48,037 nt of DNA from Elusimicrobiota bacterium (GTDB lineage: Bacteria; Elusimicrobiota; Elusimicrobia; UBA1565; UBA9628). Position numbers and translations under genes: made by a program. Below are positions 16,216 to 25,653 of this stretch, piece by piece. Every line of letters starts with the position of its first letter. The stretch's first letter is position 1. Below the pieces are notes generated by a model that was not told where the DNA came from, searched no databases, and saw only the letters and a list, made by a program, of their open reading frames with translations. Location of the stretch: contig JACRDQ010000004.1 in the NCBI GenBank assembly GCA_016218545.1, positions 1 to 48,037 of the forward strand, read 5' to 3'.

Positions 16216-18711
16216 ATGAAGAAAGACAGGCCGCTTTTCCTGACGGACGCACAGCTTCAAGAGGAGCTCGACAGGTGCGAATACTGCGCTGAGAAGCCGT
16301 GCAAGGACGCCTGCCCGGCCGACTGCTCGCCCGCGGACTTCATCATGGCGGTCCGGCGCGGCGCGCCTTCGGACTACCGGCGTTCCGCCGCCATCATCAT
16401 GGGCTCCAACCCCCTCGGCGGGGTCTGCGGGGCCGTGTGCCCGGACCGGCACTGCATGAAGGCCTGCGTGCACCGCACCTTCGACCACGCGGTCAACATC
16501 CCCATGGTGCAGGCGACCATCATCCAGAAGGCCAAGGACCTCGGCGTCATGCCCGAGTTCAAGCCCGCCGCTCCCCTGGGCAAGAAGGCTGCGGTGGTGG
16601 GCGCAGGGCCCGCGGGCTACGGCGCAGCCGCGACGCTGGCCCAGCTGGGTTATGCCGTGACGCTCTTCGAGGCCGAGCGCCAGGGAGGGGGGATGGCGGG
16701 ACTCATCCCTGACCCCAGGCTGGACAAGGAGGTCTTGAAGACCGACCTCGAGTTCGCCAGGGGCCTGGGCGACATCACGGTGCGCTCCGGGAAGAAGGTG
16801 GCCGACCCCGCGGCCCTGCTCAAGGAGGGCTTCGACGCGGTCGTGGTCGCCACGGGCCTCGACGCTCCCATCCGTCTTCCCATCAAGGGCGAGGACGCGG
16901 CCGCTGACTGGCAGGAGTACCTCAGGGACCCCTCGAGCCTCAAGGTGAGAGGCAGGTCCGTGGCCATCATCGGCGGCGGGGCCGTGGCCGCCGATTGCGC
17001 GGAGACCGCGGTCGAGCGCGGCGCCGCGCACGTCGAGCTCTTCGCCCTGGAGAAGCTGAGCGAGCTGCCCTTGACGGCCAAGGAGTTGGGCGGGCTCATG
17101 GAGTGCGGGGCACAGATGACCGGACGGACGCGCGTGACCTCCATCATCGTCAAGGGGGGCAAGGTGCGGGGCTTGAAGACGCGCAAGGTGGAACTTCCCA
17201 AGGGAAAGAAGTTCCATCCCTCCCTCATGAAGGACGTCGACGAGACCAAGCAGACGCGCAAGGGTTTCGACGCCGTGATCATGGCGGTCGGGGCCAGGCC
17301 CAGCGTCAAGCCGGGCAAGGACCTCGGCCTCATCTACGCGGGGGACCTCGAGAACGGGCCGACCACGGTGGTCGAAGCCGTGGCCGCCGGCAAGAACGCG
17401 GCCCTGGAGGCGCACGCGGCCGTGACCGGCGACGAAGCCTTCCTCGTGGCCAAGAAGACCAAGAGCGTCGTCTCCCTCAAGGGCAAGAACCTCGTGCCCG
17501 TGCCCCTGACCTCCGAGTTCTTCGGCCGCGAGATCATCTCCCCGTTCCTGCTCTCCGCCGCTCCGCCGAGCGACGGCTACGAGCAGATGAAGAAGGCCTA
17601 TGACGCGGGTTGGGCCGGGGGGGTCATGAAGACCTCCTTCGACGGGGTGCCCATCCACATCCCCTCGCAGTACATGTTCGCCGTGACGCAGTCGACCTAC
17701 GGCAACTGCGACAACGTCTCCGGCCACGCGCTCGAGCGCGTCTGCCGCGAGGTCGAGCGCCTGCGCAGGGAGTATCCCGACCGCCTCACCATGGCCTCCA
17801 CCGGCGGCCCGGTGACCGGCAACCCGGACGCGGACCGCCAGGGCTGGCAGGCGAACACGCGCAAGCTCGAGTCTTGCGGGGTCATGGGCATCGAGTACAG
17901 CCTCTCCTGCCCGCAGGGCGGAGACGGCACCAAGGGCGACATCGTCTCCCAGGACGCCGAGCTCACGGCCCGGATCGTCGACTGGGTCATGCAGGCGAGC
18001 TCGCCCGACGTTCCGAAGCTCTTCAAGCTCACGGCCGCGGTCACCGCCATCTACCCCATCATCAAGGCCATCCGCGAGGTCTTCGAGCGTCACCCGGGCA
18101 AGAAGGCGGGGGTCACCCTGGCCAACACCTTCCCGGCCCTGGCCTTCAGGCCCGGCGCCAAGAAGTCCTGGGACGAGGGCGTGGTCATCGGCTTGAGCGG
18201 CGAGGGGGTCGTCCCCATCAGCAACCTGACCCTGGCCAACGTCTCCAAGCTCGGCGTGACCGTGTCGGGCAACGGCGGTCCCATGGACTACAAGGCTGCG
18301 GCCGACTTCCTGGCCCTGGGCGCGAAGACCGTGCAGTTCTGCACGGTCGTCATGAAGCACGGCTACGGCGTGGTCGACGACCTGCACTCCGGCCTGAGCC
18401 ACCTGCTTTCGGCGCGCGGCATGAAGTCCGTGTCCGAGCTCATCGGCTGCAGCCTGCCGAACCCGGTCACCGGCTTCATGGAGCTCACCGCGGTCAAGAA
18501 GATATCGGACGTGAGGAGGGAGTTCTGCCAGCACTGCGGCAACTGCACCCGCTGCCCCTACCTCGCCATCCAGCTCGACGATGAGAAGGTCCCCGAGACC
18601 GACCCGTCCAGGTGCGTCGGCTGCTCGATCTGCAGCCAGAAGTGCTTCTCCGGCGCCTTGTTCATGCGGGAGAGGACGAAGAAGGAAGCCGAGCTGCTCC
18701 AGGAGGCTTGA
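16216..18711 (+). CDS. Dihydropyrimidine dehydrogenase-like flavoprotein (PreT-PreA fusion)
   Basis: 831 residues from ATG 16216, with GAGGGG just upstream (ATG 16210 is possible). Domain order matches full-length DPD. An N-terminal double 4Fe-4S region (CEYCAEKPCKDACPADC, then GGVCGAVCPDRHC) is followed by the FAD site VVGAGPAGYGAAATL near residue 130, an NAD(P)H-binding IIGGGAVAADCA, and a TIM-barrel FMN domain with STYGNCDNVSGH and EYSLSCPQGGDGTKGD. Two C-terminal clusters follow (CQHCGNCTRCP and CVGCSICSQKC). DPD reduces uracil or thymine; relatives include YgfK, encoded with SsnA in E. coli. Because an ssnA-like gene follows by two bases, a purine, pyrimidine or selenium-linked base pathway is likely, but the substrate is not shown. 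Confidence 0.85.
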   Translation: MKKDRPLFLTDAQLQEELDRCEYCAEKPCKDACPADCSPADFIMAVRRGAPSDYRRSAAIIMGSNPLGGVCGAVCPDRHCMKACVHRTFDHAVNIPMVQATIIQKAKDLGVMPEFKPAAPLGKKAAVVGAGPAGYGAAATLAQLGYAVTLFEAERQGGGMAGLIPDPRLDKEVLKTDLEFARGLGDITVRSGKKVADPAALLKEGFDAVVVATGLDAPIRLPIKGEDAAADWQEYLRDPSSLKVRGRSVAIIGGGAVAADCAETAVERGAAHVELFALEKLSELPLTAKELGGLMECGAQMTGRTRVTSIIVKGGKVRGLKTRKVELPKGKKFHPSLMKDVDETKQTRKGFDAVIMAVGARPSVKPGKDLGLIYAGDLENGPTTVVEAVAAGKNAALEAHAAVTGDEAFLVAKKTKSVVSLKGKNLVPVPLTSEFFGREIISPFLLSAAPPSDGYEQMKKAYDAGWAGGVMKTSFDGVPIHIPSQYMFAVTQSTYGNCDNVSGHALERVCREVERLRREYPDRLTMASTGGPVTGNPDADRQGWQANTRKLESCGVMGIEYSLSCPQGGDGTKGDIVSQDAELTARIVDWVMQASSPDVPKLFKLTAAVTAIYPIIKAIREVFERHPGKKAGVTLANTFPALAFRPGAKKSWDEGVVIGLSGEGVVPISNLTLANVSKLGVTVSGNGGPMDYKAAADFLALGAKTVQFCTVVMKHGYGVVDDLHSGLSHLLSARGMKSVSELIGCSLPNPVTGFMELTAVKKISDVRREFCQHCGNCTRCPYLAIQLDDEKVPETDPSRCVGCSICSQKCFSGALFMRERTKKEAELLQEA

Positions 18712-18713
18712 TC

Positions 18714-20096
18714 ATGAAGAAGACCCAGACCGACGTCATGCCGCGACCGAAGCCCTCGACCGCCTCCACGGGCTCCCTGCTGGTGAAGGACGGGATCATC
18801 GTGACCCTCGGGGAGAAGGGCCGGGTCCTGACCGGCCATTCCATCCTCTGCGAGGGCGGGAAGATCGCGAAGATCGCCAAGACCTCGGAGTTCACGGGCA
18901 AGTACGACAAGACCGTCTCGGCCTCGGGCAAGGCGGTCCTGCCCGGCTTCATCAACAGCCACATGCATTTCTACAGCACCATGGTCCGGGGCCTGGGCAA
19001 GGCCAAGCCCTCCAAGGACTTCCAGGAGGTGCTGGAGAACCTCTGGTGGCGGCTGGACAAGAAGCTGACCCTCGACGACTGCTACTACTCGGCGCTCCTG
19101 CCGCTCATCGACGCGGTCAAGCGCGGCACCACCACCCTCATCGACCACCACGCCAGCCCTCTGGCCGCGCGCGGGTCGCTCGACGTCATCGCGAAGGCCG
19201 TCCAGGAGACGGGCCTGCGGGCCTCCCTGTGCTACGAGCTCTCCGACCGGGACGGCGAGAAGGTGGCGGCGGACGGCATCGAGGAGAACGTGGCCTTCAT
19301 CAAGCGCTGCCGGAAGGAGGGGGGAGAGCAGCTCAAGGCCCTCTTCGGCCTGCACGCCTCCTTCACCATCTCCGACAAGACCATGGAGAAGGCCGCCCGC
19401 GCCGGGCATGACCTGGGCGCCGGGTTCCACGTCCACACGGCCGAGGCCAAGTCCGACCAGGACTACAACGTGAAGAACTTCGGCATGCGCGTGGTCGAGC
19501 GCCTCCACAAGCACGGCATCCTGGGACCTAAGTCCATCGCGGCCCACTGCGTGCATGTGACCGATCGTGAGATGGACCTGCTCAAGTCCACGGACACCGC
19601 GGTCGCCCACAACCCGCAGTCCAACATGAACAACGCGGTCGGCGTGGCCGACATCATCAAGATGCAGTCCAAGGGCATCCTCGTGGGCCTGGGCACGGAC
19701 GCCATGACCGTGAACATGCTCGAGGAGCTGCGCTGCTGCCTCTGGGCCCAGCACCTCTCGCACGACAACCCGTCCTGCGGCTTCATGGAGGCGGCTTCCA
19801 CGCTCCTCTTCAATAACGCCAAGATCGCCGACCGGCACTGGGGCGTGAAGCTGGGCGTGCTGGAGGAGGGCGCGGCCGCGGACATCGTGCTCATGGACTA
19901 CCACCCGCCGACGCAGTTCGACGAGAACACGGTCCTGGGCCACATGATCTTCGGCCTATCGCAGTCCTTCGTGGACACGACCATCGCCTCGGGCAGGGTC
20001 TTGATGGAAGGCAAGAAGCTCGCCTTGGAACTCGACGAGGCCGGGATCGCGGCCAAGTCCCTGGAGCTCGCCAAGAAGCTCTGGCAGCGCTTCTAG
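18714..20096 (+). CDS. ssnA: SsnA-like aminohydrolase (amidohydrolase superfamily)
   Basis: 460 residues from ATG 18714, with AGGAGG upstream and two bases after the preceding stop. The metal-binding pattern of cyclic deaminases is present: INSHMHFYS (HxH), FHVHTAEAKSD, a histidine in IAAHCVHVTD, and the aspartate in GLGTDAM. GKAVLPGFIN and GAAADIVLMD are the flanking beta-sandwich segments. SsnA proteins are putative chlorohydrolase/deaminases linked in enterobacteria to YgfK and selenium-dependent purine breakdown. Pairing with the DPD-like enzyme suggests deamination of a base before or after reduction. Its true substrate is unknown. Confidence 0.85.
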   Translation: MKKTQTDVMPRPKPSTASTGSLLVKDGIIVTLGEKGRVLTGHSILCEGGKIAKIAKTSEFTGKYDKTVSASGKAVLPGFINSHMHFYSTMVRGLGKAKPSKDFQEVLENLWWRLDKKLTLDDCYYSALLPLIDAVKRGTTTLIDHHASPLAARGSLDVIAKAVQETGLRASLCYELSDRDGEKVAADGIEENVAFIKRCRKEGGEQLKALFGLHASFTISDKTMEKAARAGHDLGAGFHVHTAEAKSDQDYNVKNFGMRVVERLHKHGILGPKSIAAHCVHVTDREMDLLKSTDTAVAHNPQSNMNNAVGVADIIKMQSKGILVGLGTDAMTVNMLEELRCCLWAQHLSHDNPSCGFMEAASTLLFNNAKIADRHWGVKLGVLEEGAAADIVLMDYHPPTQFDENTVLGHMIFGLSQSFVDTTIASGRVLMEGKKLALELDEAGIAAKSLELAKKLWQRF

Positions 20097-20107
20097 CCCC
20101 TCCGGTC

Positions 20108-21253
20108 ATGGGGGCCCGCAAGGTCCGGATCCTGGCTGTCTGGGGGACCCGGCCCGAGGCCATCAAGCTGGCTCCTGTCCTTGCGGAGCTCAAGGCGCGG
20201 CCCGAGCTCCGCCTGGCTACCTGCGTCACGGGACAGCACCGCGGGATGCTCGACCAGGCGTTGAGGGCCTTCCGTATCCGGCCGGACTACGACCTCGACG
20301 TCATGCGGCCGGGCCAGACCCCTCAGCAGGTCCTCTCCCGGGTCCTGGAAGGGGTCGCACGCGTCCTGACCGAGGTCCGGCCCCGCCTGGTTCTCGTCCA
20401 GGGAGACACCACCACGACCCTGGCCGCGAGCCTGGCCGCGTCCTACGCCGGGATCCCGGTCGGGCACGTCGAGGCGGGCTTGCGGACCCACGACCTCGGC
20501 CGCCCCTTCCCTGAGGAGCTCGACCGCGTGGTCACGGACCGCCTCGCCAGCCTGCATTTCGCGCCCACGGGAGGGGCGAAGTGGAACCTCCTGGCCGAGG
20601 GGATCGCTCCTGACGGCATCTTCGTCACGGGCAACACGGTCGTCGACGCAGTGCGACTGATGGGCCGGGGCCCGCGCAAGCCGGCGCGCCGGGGCCTTGC
20701 AGCGCTCTTCAGCCGGGGGCCGGTCATCCTGGCCACGCTCCATCGTCGTGAGAGCTTCGGCCCGGCCATGGCTGCCATGGCCCGTGCCCTGAGGGTCATC
20801 GTGAGGCGGTCCCAGGTGCGGGTGCTCCTGCCGGTCCATCCCAACCCTGCGGTGCGCAAGGCCCTCGAGCCTTTGTCCGGCGAACGCAGGATACTCCTGA
20901 CCTCTCCTTTGGCCTACGGAGACCTCCTCTACGCCATGCAGAGGTGCAGGCTCATCCTCTCGGATTCAGGAGGGCTCCAGGAGGAGGCGGCCTCCTTCCA
21001 GAAGCCCGTGCTCATCCTCAGGACCGTGACGGAGCGGCCGGAGGGCGTTCGCCTGGGATTTGCGCGCCTCGTGGGCACGGATGAGGCCGGCATCGCTTCC
21101 AAGGTCTGCGGCCTGCTCAGGCGGCCGAGGGAGCTCGACGCCATGGCCCGGGGCCCCAACCCCTTCGGCGACGGCCATGCCGCGCCCAGGATCGGCCGCG
21201 CCATCCTGCACCGCTTCGGCCTGGGCCCCAGGCCGCGGGATTGGGCTACTTGA
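20108..21253 (+). CDS. wecB: UDP-N-acetylglucosamine 2-epimerase (non-hydrolysing)
   Basis: 381 residues. All signature motifs are present: GTRPEAIKLAPV at the start, QGDTTTTLAASLAA, GHVEAGLRTHD, PFPEELDRVVTD, TLHRRESFG, and LILSDSGGLQEEAASF. It converts UDP-GlcNAc to UDP-ManNAc for surface polysaccharide. It starts 11 bases after ssnA, so it may share that transcript although the pathway differs. Its last 8 bases overlap the convergent CoA-transferase gene. Confidence 0.93.
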   Translation: MGARKVRILAVWGTRPEAIKLAPVLAELKARPELRLATCVTGQHRGMLDQALRAFRIRPDYDLDVMRPGQTPQQVLSRVLEGVARVLTEVRPRLVLVQGDTTTTLAASLAASYAGIPVGHVEAGLRTHDLGRPFPEELDRVVTDRLASLHFAPTGGAKWNLLAEGIAPDGIFVTGNTVVDAVRLMGRGPRKPARRGLAALFSRGPVILATLHRRESFGPAMAAMARALRVIVRRSQVRVLLPVHPNPAVRKALEPLSGERRILLTSPLAYGDLLYAMQRCRLILSDSGGLQEEAASFQKPVLILRTVTERPEGVRLGFARLVGTDEAGIASKVCGLLRRPRELDAMARGPNPFGDGHAAPRIGRAILHRFGLGPRPRDWAT

Positions 21254-22028
21254 TGTGCAGGCGCTGAGGGTCGAGCTTCTCGCGCAGGAGCGAGATCTCC
21301 GCGGCTGAGGGGAGGTCTACGGAGCCCAGGGGCTCGCGGACCTTGAGGTCCCAGCCGATGTTCTCGCGGATCTTCTCGACCGTGACCCCGGGGTAGATCG
21401 AGGTCAGGACGAGCTCGCCCGTGGCGGGGTCGGGCTCGAGGATCCCTAAGTCCGTGATGACCTTGACCGGGCCCCGGCCGGGCATGGAGGCCGTGCCGCG
21501 GGCCTTGCCCGCCGGCCTCGTGCCGGGGCTGGTGATGAAGTCCACCTTGTCCATGAAGGTGCGCTTGGAGAGCTTCATCACGATGAGGACGCGCTGGGCG
21601 TGCACCGCGATCTCGCAGGCCCCGCCCGAGCCGGGCAGCCGGACCTTGGGCTTGGCGTAGGGACCGACCACGGTGGTGTTGATGTTGCCCCAGCGGTCGA
21701 GCTGGGCGCCGCCGAGGAACCCCACCTGGATCTTGCCGTTCTGGAGGATGAGCTGGAAGACGTCGGACATGCCGCAGACCATGAGCGAGCCCGTGACCAG
21801 GGCGGGGTCGCCGATGGAGGGAGGGACCCGATCGGGCACGGCGCCGACCGCGCCGGACTCGTAGATGAGCACGAGGTCGGGGGCGTGCGTGGCCCGCGCG
21901 AGGTTGCAGGCGAGGTTGGGCAGGCCGATGCCCACGAAGACGACGTCTCCGTCCTTGAGCTCGCGGCTGGCCTGGACCGTCATGAGCTCGGCCAGGGTGT
22001 AGTCCACTCCCGCGGACTCAATAGCCAT
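21246..22028 (-). CDS. CoA transferase, beta subunit (GctB/AtoA-like)
   Basis: 260 residues. The catalytic glutamate motif of family I CoA transferases appears as YESGAVGA, after the VFVGIGLPNLA entry. GGAQLDRWGNINTTVVG and PGSGGACEIAVHA are also typical. The gene overlaps the alpha subunit gene by 11 bases. The pair moves CoA from acetyl- or acyl-CoA to a carboxylic acid; glutaconate, 3-oxoacid or a similar product of amino-acid breakdown is likely, given the two aminotransferases upstream. Confidence 0.88.
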   Translation of the reverse strand: MAIESAGVDYTLAELMTVQASRELKDGDVVFVGIGLPNLACNLARATHAPDLVLIYESGAVGAVPDRVPPSIGDPALVTGSLMVCGMSDVFQLILQNGKIQVGFLGGAQLDRWGNINTTVVGPYAKPKVRLPGSGGACEIAVHAQRVLIVMKLSKRTFMDKVDFITSPGTRPAGKARGTASMPGRGPVKVITDLGILEPDPATGELVLTSIYPGVTVEKIRENIGWDLKVREPLGSVDLPSAAEISLLREKLDPQRLHIK

Positions 22029-22923
22029 AGTCGACTCCCGCGCACACGGAAGGCTTGGCTTTGAGGCGCTCGGCCAGGCCCGGGTGCTTCTTCATGTACT
22101 CGGCGCGGTCCCTCACGCCGTAGACGAATTCGTCGAGGTACCTCGCCAGGGAGCTCGGCTCCCTGGCGATGCCGTCCCATTTCACATAGAAATCGTTATC
22201 CCTGTCGTAGTATCCCTGCGCGTAGGACGGGTGAGCGCCCCAGGGCTCGCAGACCACGGCGTCCACCTGGAACGAGGGGATGAGGGTGCGGTTGGGGTCG
22301 GAGCGGATGACCGCCTCGTCCACGAGCTCCTCGACCACCACGATGACGCGCTTGCTCGCGAAGGCCGCCTCCTTCTGCACGCCCATGAGCCCCCAGATCT
22401 GGGCGTTGCCGGTGCGGTCGGCCCGCTGGGCGTGGACGATGGTGACGTCCGGCCGCAGGGCCGGCACGGCCGCGAGGACCTCGCCCGTGAAGGGGCAGGT
22501 CACGGTCTTGATGGCCGGGTTGGAGGCGGGGATGTCGGCCCCGGTGTAGTTGCGCATGGGCCAGAACGGCAGGTTCGCGGCGCCCGCGCACATCCTGCCC
22601 ACCATGCCGAAGTGGGAGTACTCCTCGATCTCAAGCCTCGGGGGCTGCGCCTCGACGAGCCTCCGGAAGGCGTGGAGGGATCCGATCCCGGGGTTGCCGG
22701 CCCAGGAGAAGACGAGCTTCCTGGCGCACCCGGCCGCGAGCATCTGGTCGTAGATGAGATCCGGGGTCAGGCGGGCCAGGGTGAGGCCCTTGCGGCCCTG
22801 CCGGATGATCTCATGCCCCGCGGCGAAGCAGATGAGGTGGGTGAAGCCCTCCACCACCACGGTGTCGTTGTCGCGGACGAAGGACGCGACCGCCTCCTTC
22901 ATGCTGACGACCTTGTCTTTCAT
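22018..22923 (-). CDS. CoA transferase, alpha subunit (GctA/AtoD-like)
   Basis: 301 residues, the usual length for glutaconate CoA-transferase alpha rather than the shorter AtoD. It begins MKDKVVSMKEAVASFV and shows NDTVVVEGFTHLICFAAGHEIIR and PDLIYDQMLAAG, then DVTIVHAQRADRTGNAQIWG, a well-conserved family element. Sixteen bases separate it from the upstream aminotransferase gene, so it is the third gene of a four-gene operon. It works only with the beta subunit encoded next. Confidence 0.88.
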   Translation of the reverse strand: MKDKVVSMKEAVASFVRDNDTVVVEGFTHLICFAAGHEIIRQGRKGLTLARLTPDLIYDQMLAAGCARKLVFSWAGNPGIGSLHAFRRLVEAQPPRLEIEEYSHFGMVGRMCAGAANLPFWPMRNYTGADIPASNPAIKTVTCPFTGEVLAAVPALRPDVTIVHAQRADRTGNAQIWGLMGVQKEAAFASKRVIVVVEELVDEAVIRSDPNRTLIPSFQVDAVVCEPWGAHPSYAQGYYDRDNDFYVKWDGIAREPSSLARYLDEFVYGVRDRAEYMKKHPGLAERLKAKPSVCAGVDYGY

Positions 22924-22939
22924 GGCCGCTCCATCGGCC

Positions 22940-24256
22940 TCAGCGTCCCAGCTCGGTCAGGCACTCGTCCATGATGGCGAGGCCGGCGTCCACGTCGTAC
23001 TCGGTGAGGACGAGCGGAGGCGCGATCCTGATGGTGGACTTGCCGCAGGAGAGGAGCAGGAGGCCCTTGCGGAAGGCCTTCTCCTCGAGCTCCTCCACGA
23101 GCCTGGCGTCGGGCTCCTTGGTCTTGCGGTCCTTGACGAACTCGACTCCGATCATGAGCCCGAGGCCCCGGACGTCGCCGATGCAGGGGTGCTCGGCTTT
23201 CAGGGAGGCCAGCCCCTTGAAGAGGCGGTCTCCCATCTTGCGCGCGTTGGAGAGGCCCTCCGCCTCGATGACGTCGAGCGTGGCCAGGGCGGCCGCGCAG
23301 GCCACCGGGTTGCCGCCGAAGGTCGAGCCGTGGGTGCCGCGGCCCCAGGTCATGACGCTCTCCTTGGCGACGATGGCGCCGATCGGCATGCCGGAGCCCA
23401 GGCCCTTGGCCGAGAGCAGGATGTCGGGCTCGACGCCGAAATGCTCGCAGGCCCACCACTTGCCCGTGCGGCCGACCCCGGATTGGATCTCGTCGAAGAC
23501 CAGGAGCGCGCCGTGCTCGTCGCAGAAGCCCCTCCACCAGCGGACGAACTCCGGGTCGGGGACGACGTAGCCGCCCTCGCCGAGCACCGGCTCCATGAAG
23601 ACCGCGGCCACTTCCTTGGGGGAGAGGGTGCGCTCGAAGAGCTCCTTGGCCGCGGCGATGGGGTCGCCGCCCCGGTAGGGGTTCGAATACGGCAGGTGGC
23701 TCACTTCGGGCAGGAGCGGCCCGAACCCGGCCCGGTACTTGACCTTGCTGGCGCCGAGCGTGATGGCGGCGTAGGTCCGGCCGTGGAACGCGCCCTGGAA
23801 TGAGATGAGGTGGCTCTTCTTCGTGTGGCTGCGCGCGAGCTTCACCGCCCCTTCCACGGCCTCGGTGCCGGAGTTGGAGAGGAAGACGCGGTATTTCGAG
23901 CGTCCCGGGGCGAGGCGGCCGAGGCGCTCGCAGAGCCGGGACATGGAGTCGTAGTAGAAGTCCGTGCCGCAGATATGGAGGAACTTGCCCGCCGCTTCCT
24001 GGACGGCCGCGACCACCTTGGGATGGTTGTAGCCGGTCGAGGACACCGCGATGCCGGCCATGAAGTCGATGTAGCGGTTGCCGTCCGCGTCCTCGACCAT
24101 GGCGCCCTTGCCGCCTGCGATGGCCAGGGGCAGGGCCTTGATGTAGGAGGGGGAGCTCCAGTCCTTGTCCTGGGCGATGATCTTGCTGGCCTTGGGGCCG
24201 GGCGGGGCGACGCGGATGCGGGGGTAGTCTGGTTTGGTCATGGTCTTCTGGGTCAT
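22940..24256 (-). CDS. Class III aminotransferase (4-aminobutyrate/acetylornithine type)
   Basis: 438 residues from ATG 24256, with GGAG about 6 bases upstream. PLP-enzyme motifs are clear: GNRYIDFMAGIAVSSTGYNH, FLSNSGTEAVEGAVKLAR, SFQGAFHGRTYAAIT, LLVFDEIQSGVGRTGKWWA, and SAKGLGSGMPIGAIVA with the Schiff-base lysine. The family transfers an omega- or alpha-amino group to 2-oxoglutarate. As the second of two different class III enzymes beside a CoA transferase, it probably acts on a gamma-, delta- or beta-amino acid. Exact substrate unknown. Confidence 0.88.
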   Translation of the reverse strand: MTQKTMTKPDYPRIRVAPPGPKASKIIAQDKDWSSPSYIKALPLAIAGGKGAMVEDADGNRYIDFMAGIAVSSTGYNHPKVVAAVQEAAGKFLHICGTDFYYDSMSRLCERLGRLAPGRSKYRVFLSNSGTEAVEGAVKLARSHTKKSHLISFQGAFHGRTYAAITLGASKVKYRAGFGPLLPEVSHLPYSNPYRGGDPIAAAKELFERTLSPKEVAAVFMEPVLGEGGYVVPDPEFVRWWRGFCDEHGALLVFDEIQSGVGRTGKWWACEHFGVEPDILLSAKGLGSGMPIGAIVAKESVMTWGRGTHGSTFGGNPVACAAALATLDVIEAEGLSNARKMGDRLFKGLASLKAEHPCIGDVRGLGLMIGVEFVKDRKTKEPDARLVEELEEKAFRKGLLLLSCGKSTIRIAPPLVLTEYDVDAGLAIMDECLTELGR

Positions 24257-24285
24257 GGATGCTCCGTGACGGTCCTCCTCCGCCT

Positions 24286-25647
24286 TCAGGCCTTCTCGGC
24301 CAGATGGTCGAGGGTCTTCTCGAGGGAGGTCTCGAAGAGGGAGACCAACTGCCGGATCTCCTCTTCGGTGATGGTGAAGGGCGGGGCGATCATGACGAGG
24401 TCGCCGTTCGTGCCGTCGGCCTGCCCGACGTTGGGCCAGACGACGAGGCCGTTCTCCTGCGCGAAATCCACGAAGGTCTCCGCGAACTTGAGCGAGCGGG
24501 GGTGCGGGGTCTTCTTCTTCTTGTCGGCCACGAACTCGACGCTCCAGAGCATCCCGATGCCGCGCACGTCGCCCACGCCGTGGAGCGACTTGAGGATCTC
24601 CAGGTGCCGGCCCAGGGCCTTGCCCATCTTGGCGGCCCGGGCCACGAGGTTGTTCTTCTTGATGTAGCGGACCGCGGCCAGGCCCGCGGCGCAGGCCGTG
24701 GGCGCGTGGGAGAAGGTCTGGGCGTGCTTGAGCGAGCCCGTCCCCTTGGCGAGGGGCTCGATGAACTTCTCCGAGGTCGACACGCAGGAGAGGGGGACGT
24801 AGCCGCCGCTGATGCCCTTGCCGAGCACGAGGATGTCCGGGGAGACCCCGAAATGATTCATGGCGGTCCACTCGCCGGTGCGGCCCGCGCCCGTGAGGAC
24901 CTCGTCGGCGATGAAGACCACGCCGTGCTTGTCGCAGATCTCGCGCACGCGGCGGTAATAGTCGGGCCTGGGGACCGTGGCTCCGGTGGAGGAACCCCCG
25001 ATGGGCTCGGCGATGAAGGCGGCGACGGTCTCGGGGCCTTCCTCCTGGATGACCTTCTCGAGGATGGAGCCCGAGCAGATCGGGCAGGAGGCCTTGCCCC
25101 CGCAGGAGCAGCGGTAGGCGTAGGGGGCCGGGATCATCGGGACCTTGATGAGCCAGGGCTCGAAGAGCTTCTTGTAGTGGCCGCGGGCCGAGGTCGAGAG
25201 GGCGAGCATGGTGTTGCCGTGGTAGCCCGGGCTCTGGGAGATGATCTTGTGCTTGGAAGGCTTGCCCGTCTCGACGCAGTACTGTCGGGCCAGTTTGAGG
25301 GCGGCCTCGACCGCCTCGGAGCCGGAGCCCAGGAAATAGGAGTAGCGCAGGCCCGCGGGGTTGAGCTTGGCGAGCTCGCCCGCGAGGTCCTCGGCCGCGT
25401 CGCTCGTGAAGGCGGTGCCGTTGATGTAGGCGACCCGACCGGCCTGCACGCCGATGGCCTCGGCCACCTCCCGCACGCCGTGGCCGATGTTGGCCACGAA
25501 AGCCCCGCCCGAGGCGTCGAGGTAGCGCTTGCCCCGGTCGTCGAAGAGCCAGCAACCCTCCCCGCACACGATCTTGGGGAACCGCCGGGTCAGGTTGCGG
25601 TAGAAGACGGGGCTCTGCGGATACCGGTACTCAGGGGACGGAGTCAC
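24286..25647 (-). CDS. Class III aminotransferase with cysteine insert
   Basis: 453 residues from GTG 25647. PLP motifs: GKRYLDASGGAFVANIGHG, FLGSGSEAVEAALKLARQY, SQSPGYHGNTMLALS, VVFIADEVLTGAGRTGEW, and VLGKGISGGYVPLS with the lysine. Residues near 180 hold an insert, YRCSCGGKASCPICSG, with four cysteines in CxC and CxxC; similar cysteine-bearing inserts occur in the beta-alanine/adenosylmethionine-8-amino-7-oxononanoate-type branch. It is the first gene of the operon. An extended -10 box (TGCTAGAAT) ends six bases before the GTG, so the mRNA is probably leaderless. Confidence 0.87.
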   Translation of the reverse strand: MTPSPEYRYPQSPVFYRNLTRRFPKIVCGEGCWLFDDRGKRYLDASGGAFVANIGHGVREVAEAIGVQAGRVAYINGTAFTSDAAEDLAGELAKLNPAGLRYSYFLGSGSEAVEAALKLARQYCVETGKPSKHKIISQSPGYHGNTMLALSTSARGHYKKLFEPWLIKVPMIPAPYAYRCSCGGKASCPICSGSILEKVIQEEGPETVAAFIAEPIGGSSTGATVPRPDYYRRVREICDKHGVVFIADEVLTGAGRTGEWTAMNHFGVSPDILVLGKGISGGYVPLSCVSTSEKFIEPLAKGTGSLKHAQTFSHAPTACAAGLAAVRYIKKNNLVARAAKMGKALGRHLEILKSLHGVGDVRGIGMLWSVEFVADKKKKTPHPRSLKFAETFVDFAQENGLVVWPNVGQADGTNGDLVMIAPPFTITEEEIRQLVSLFETSLEKTLDHLAEKA

Positions 25648-25653
25648 GACCCG

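Noticed and set aside
22940..25567. Single 875-residue protein covering both aminotransferases
   Set aside because: Only the part from 24256 on has aminotransferase motifs; the upstream part is a shadow frame of the first aminotransferase gene.
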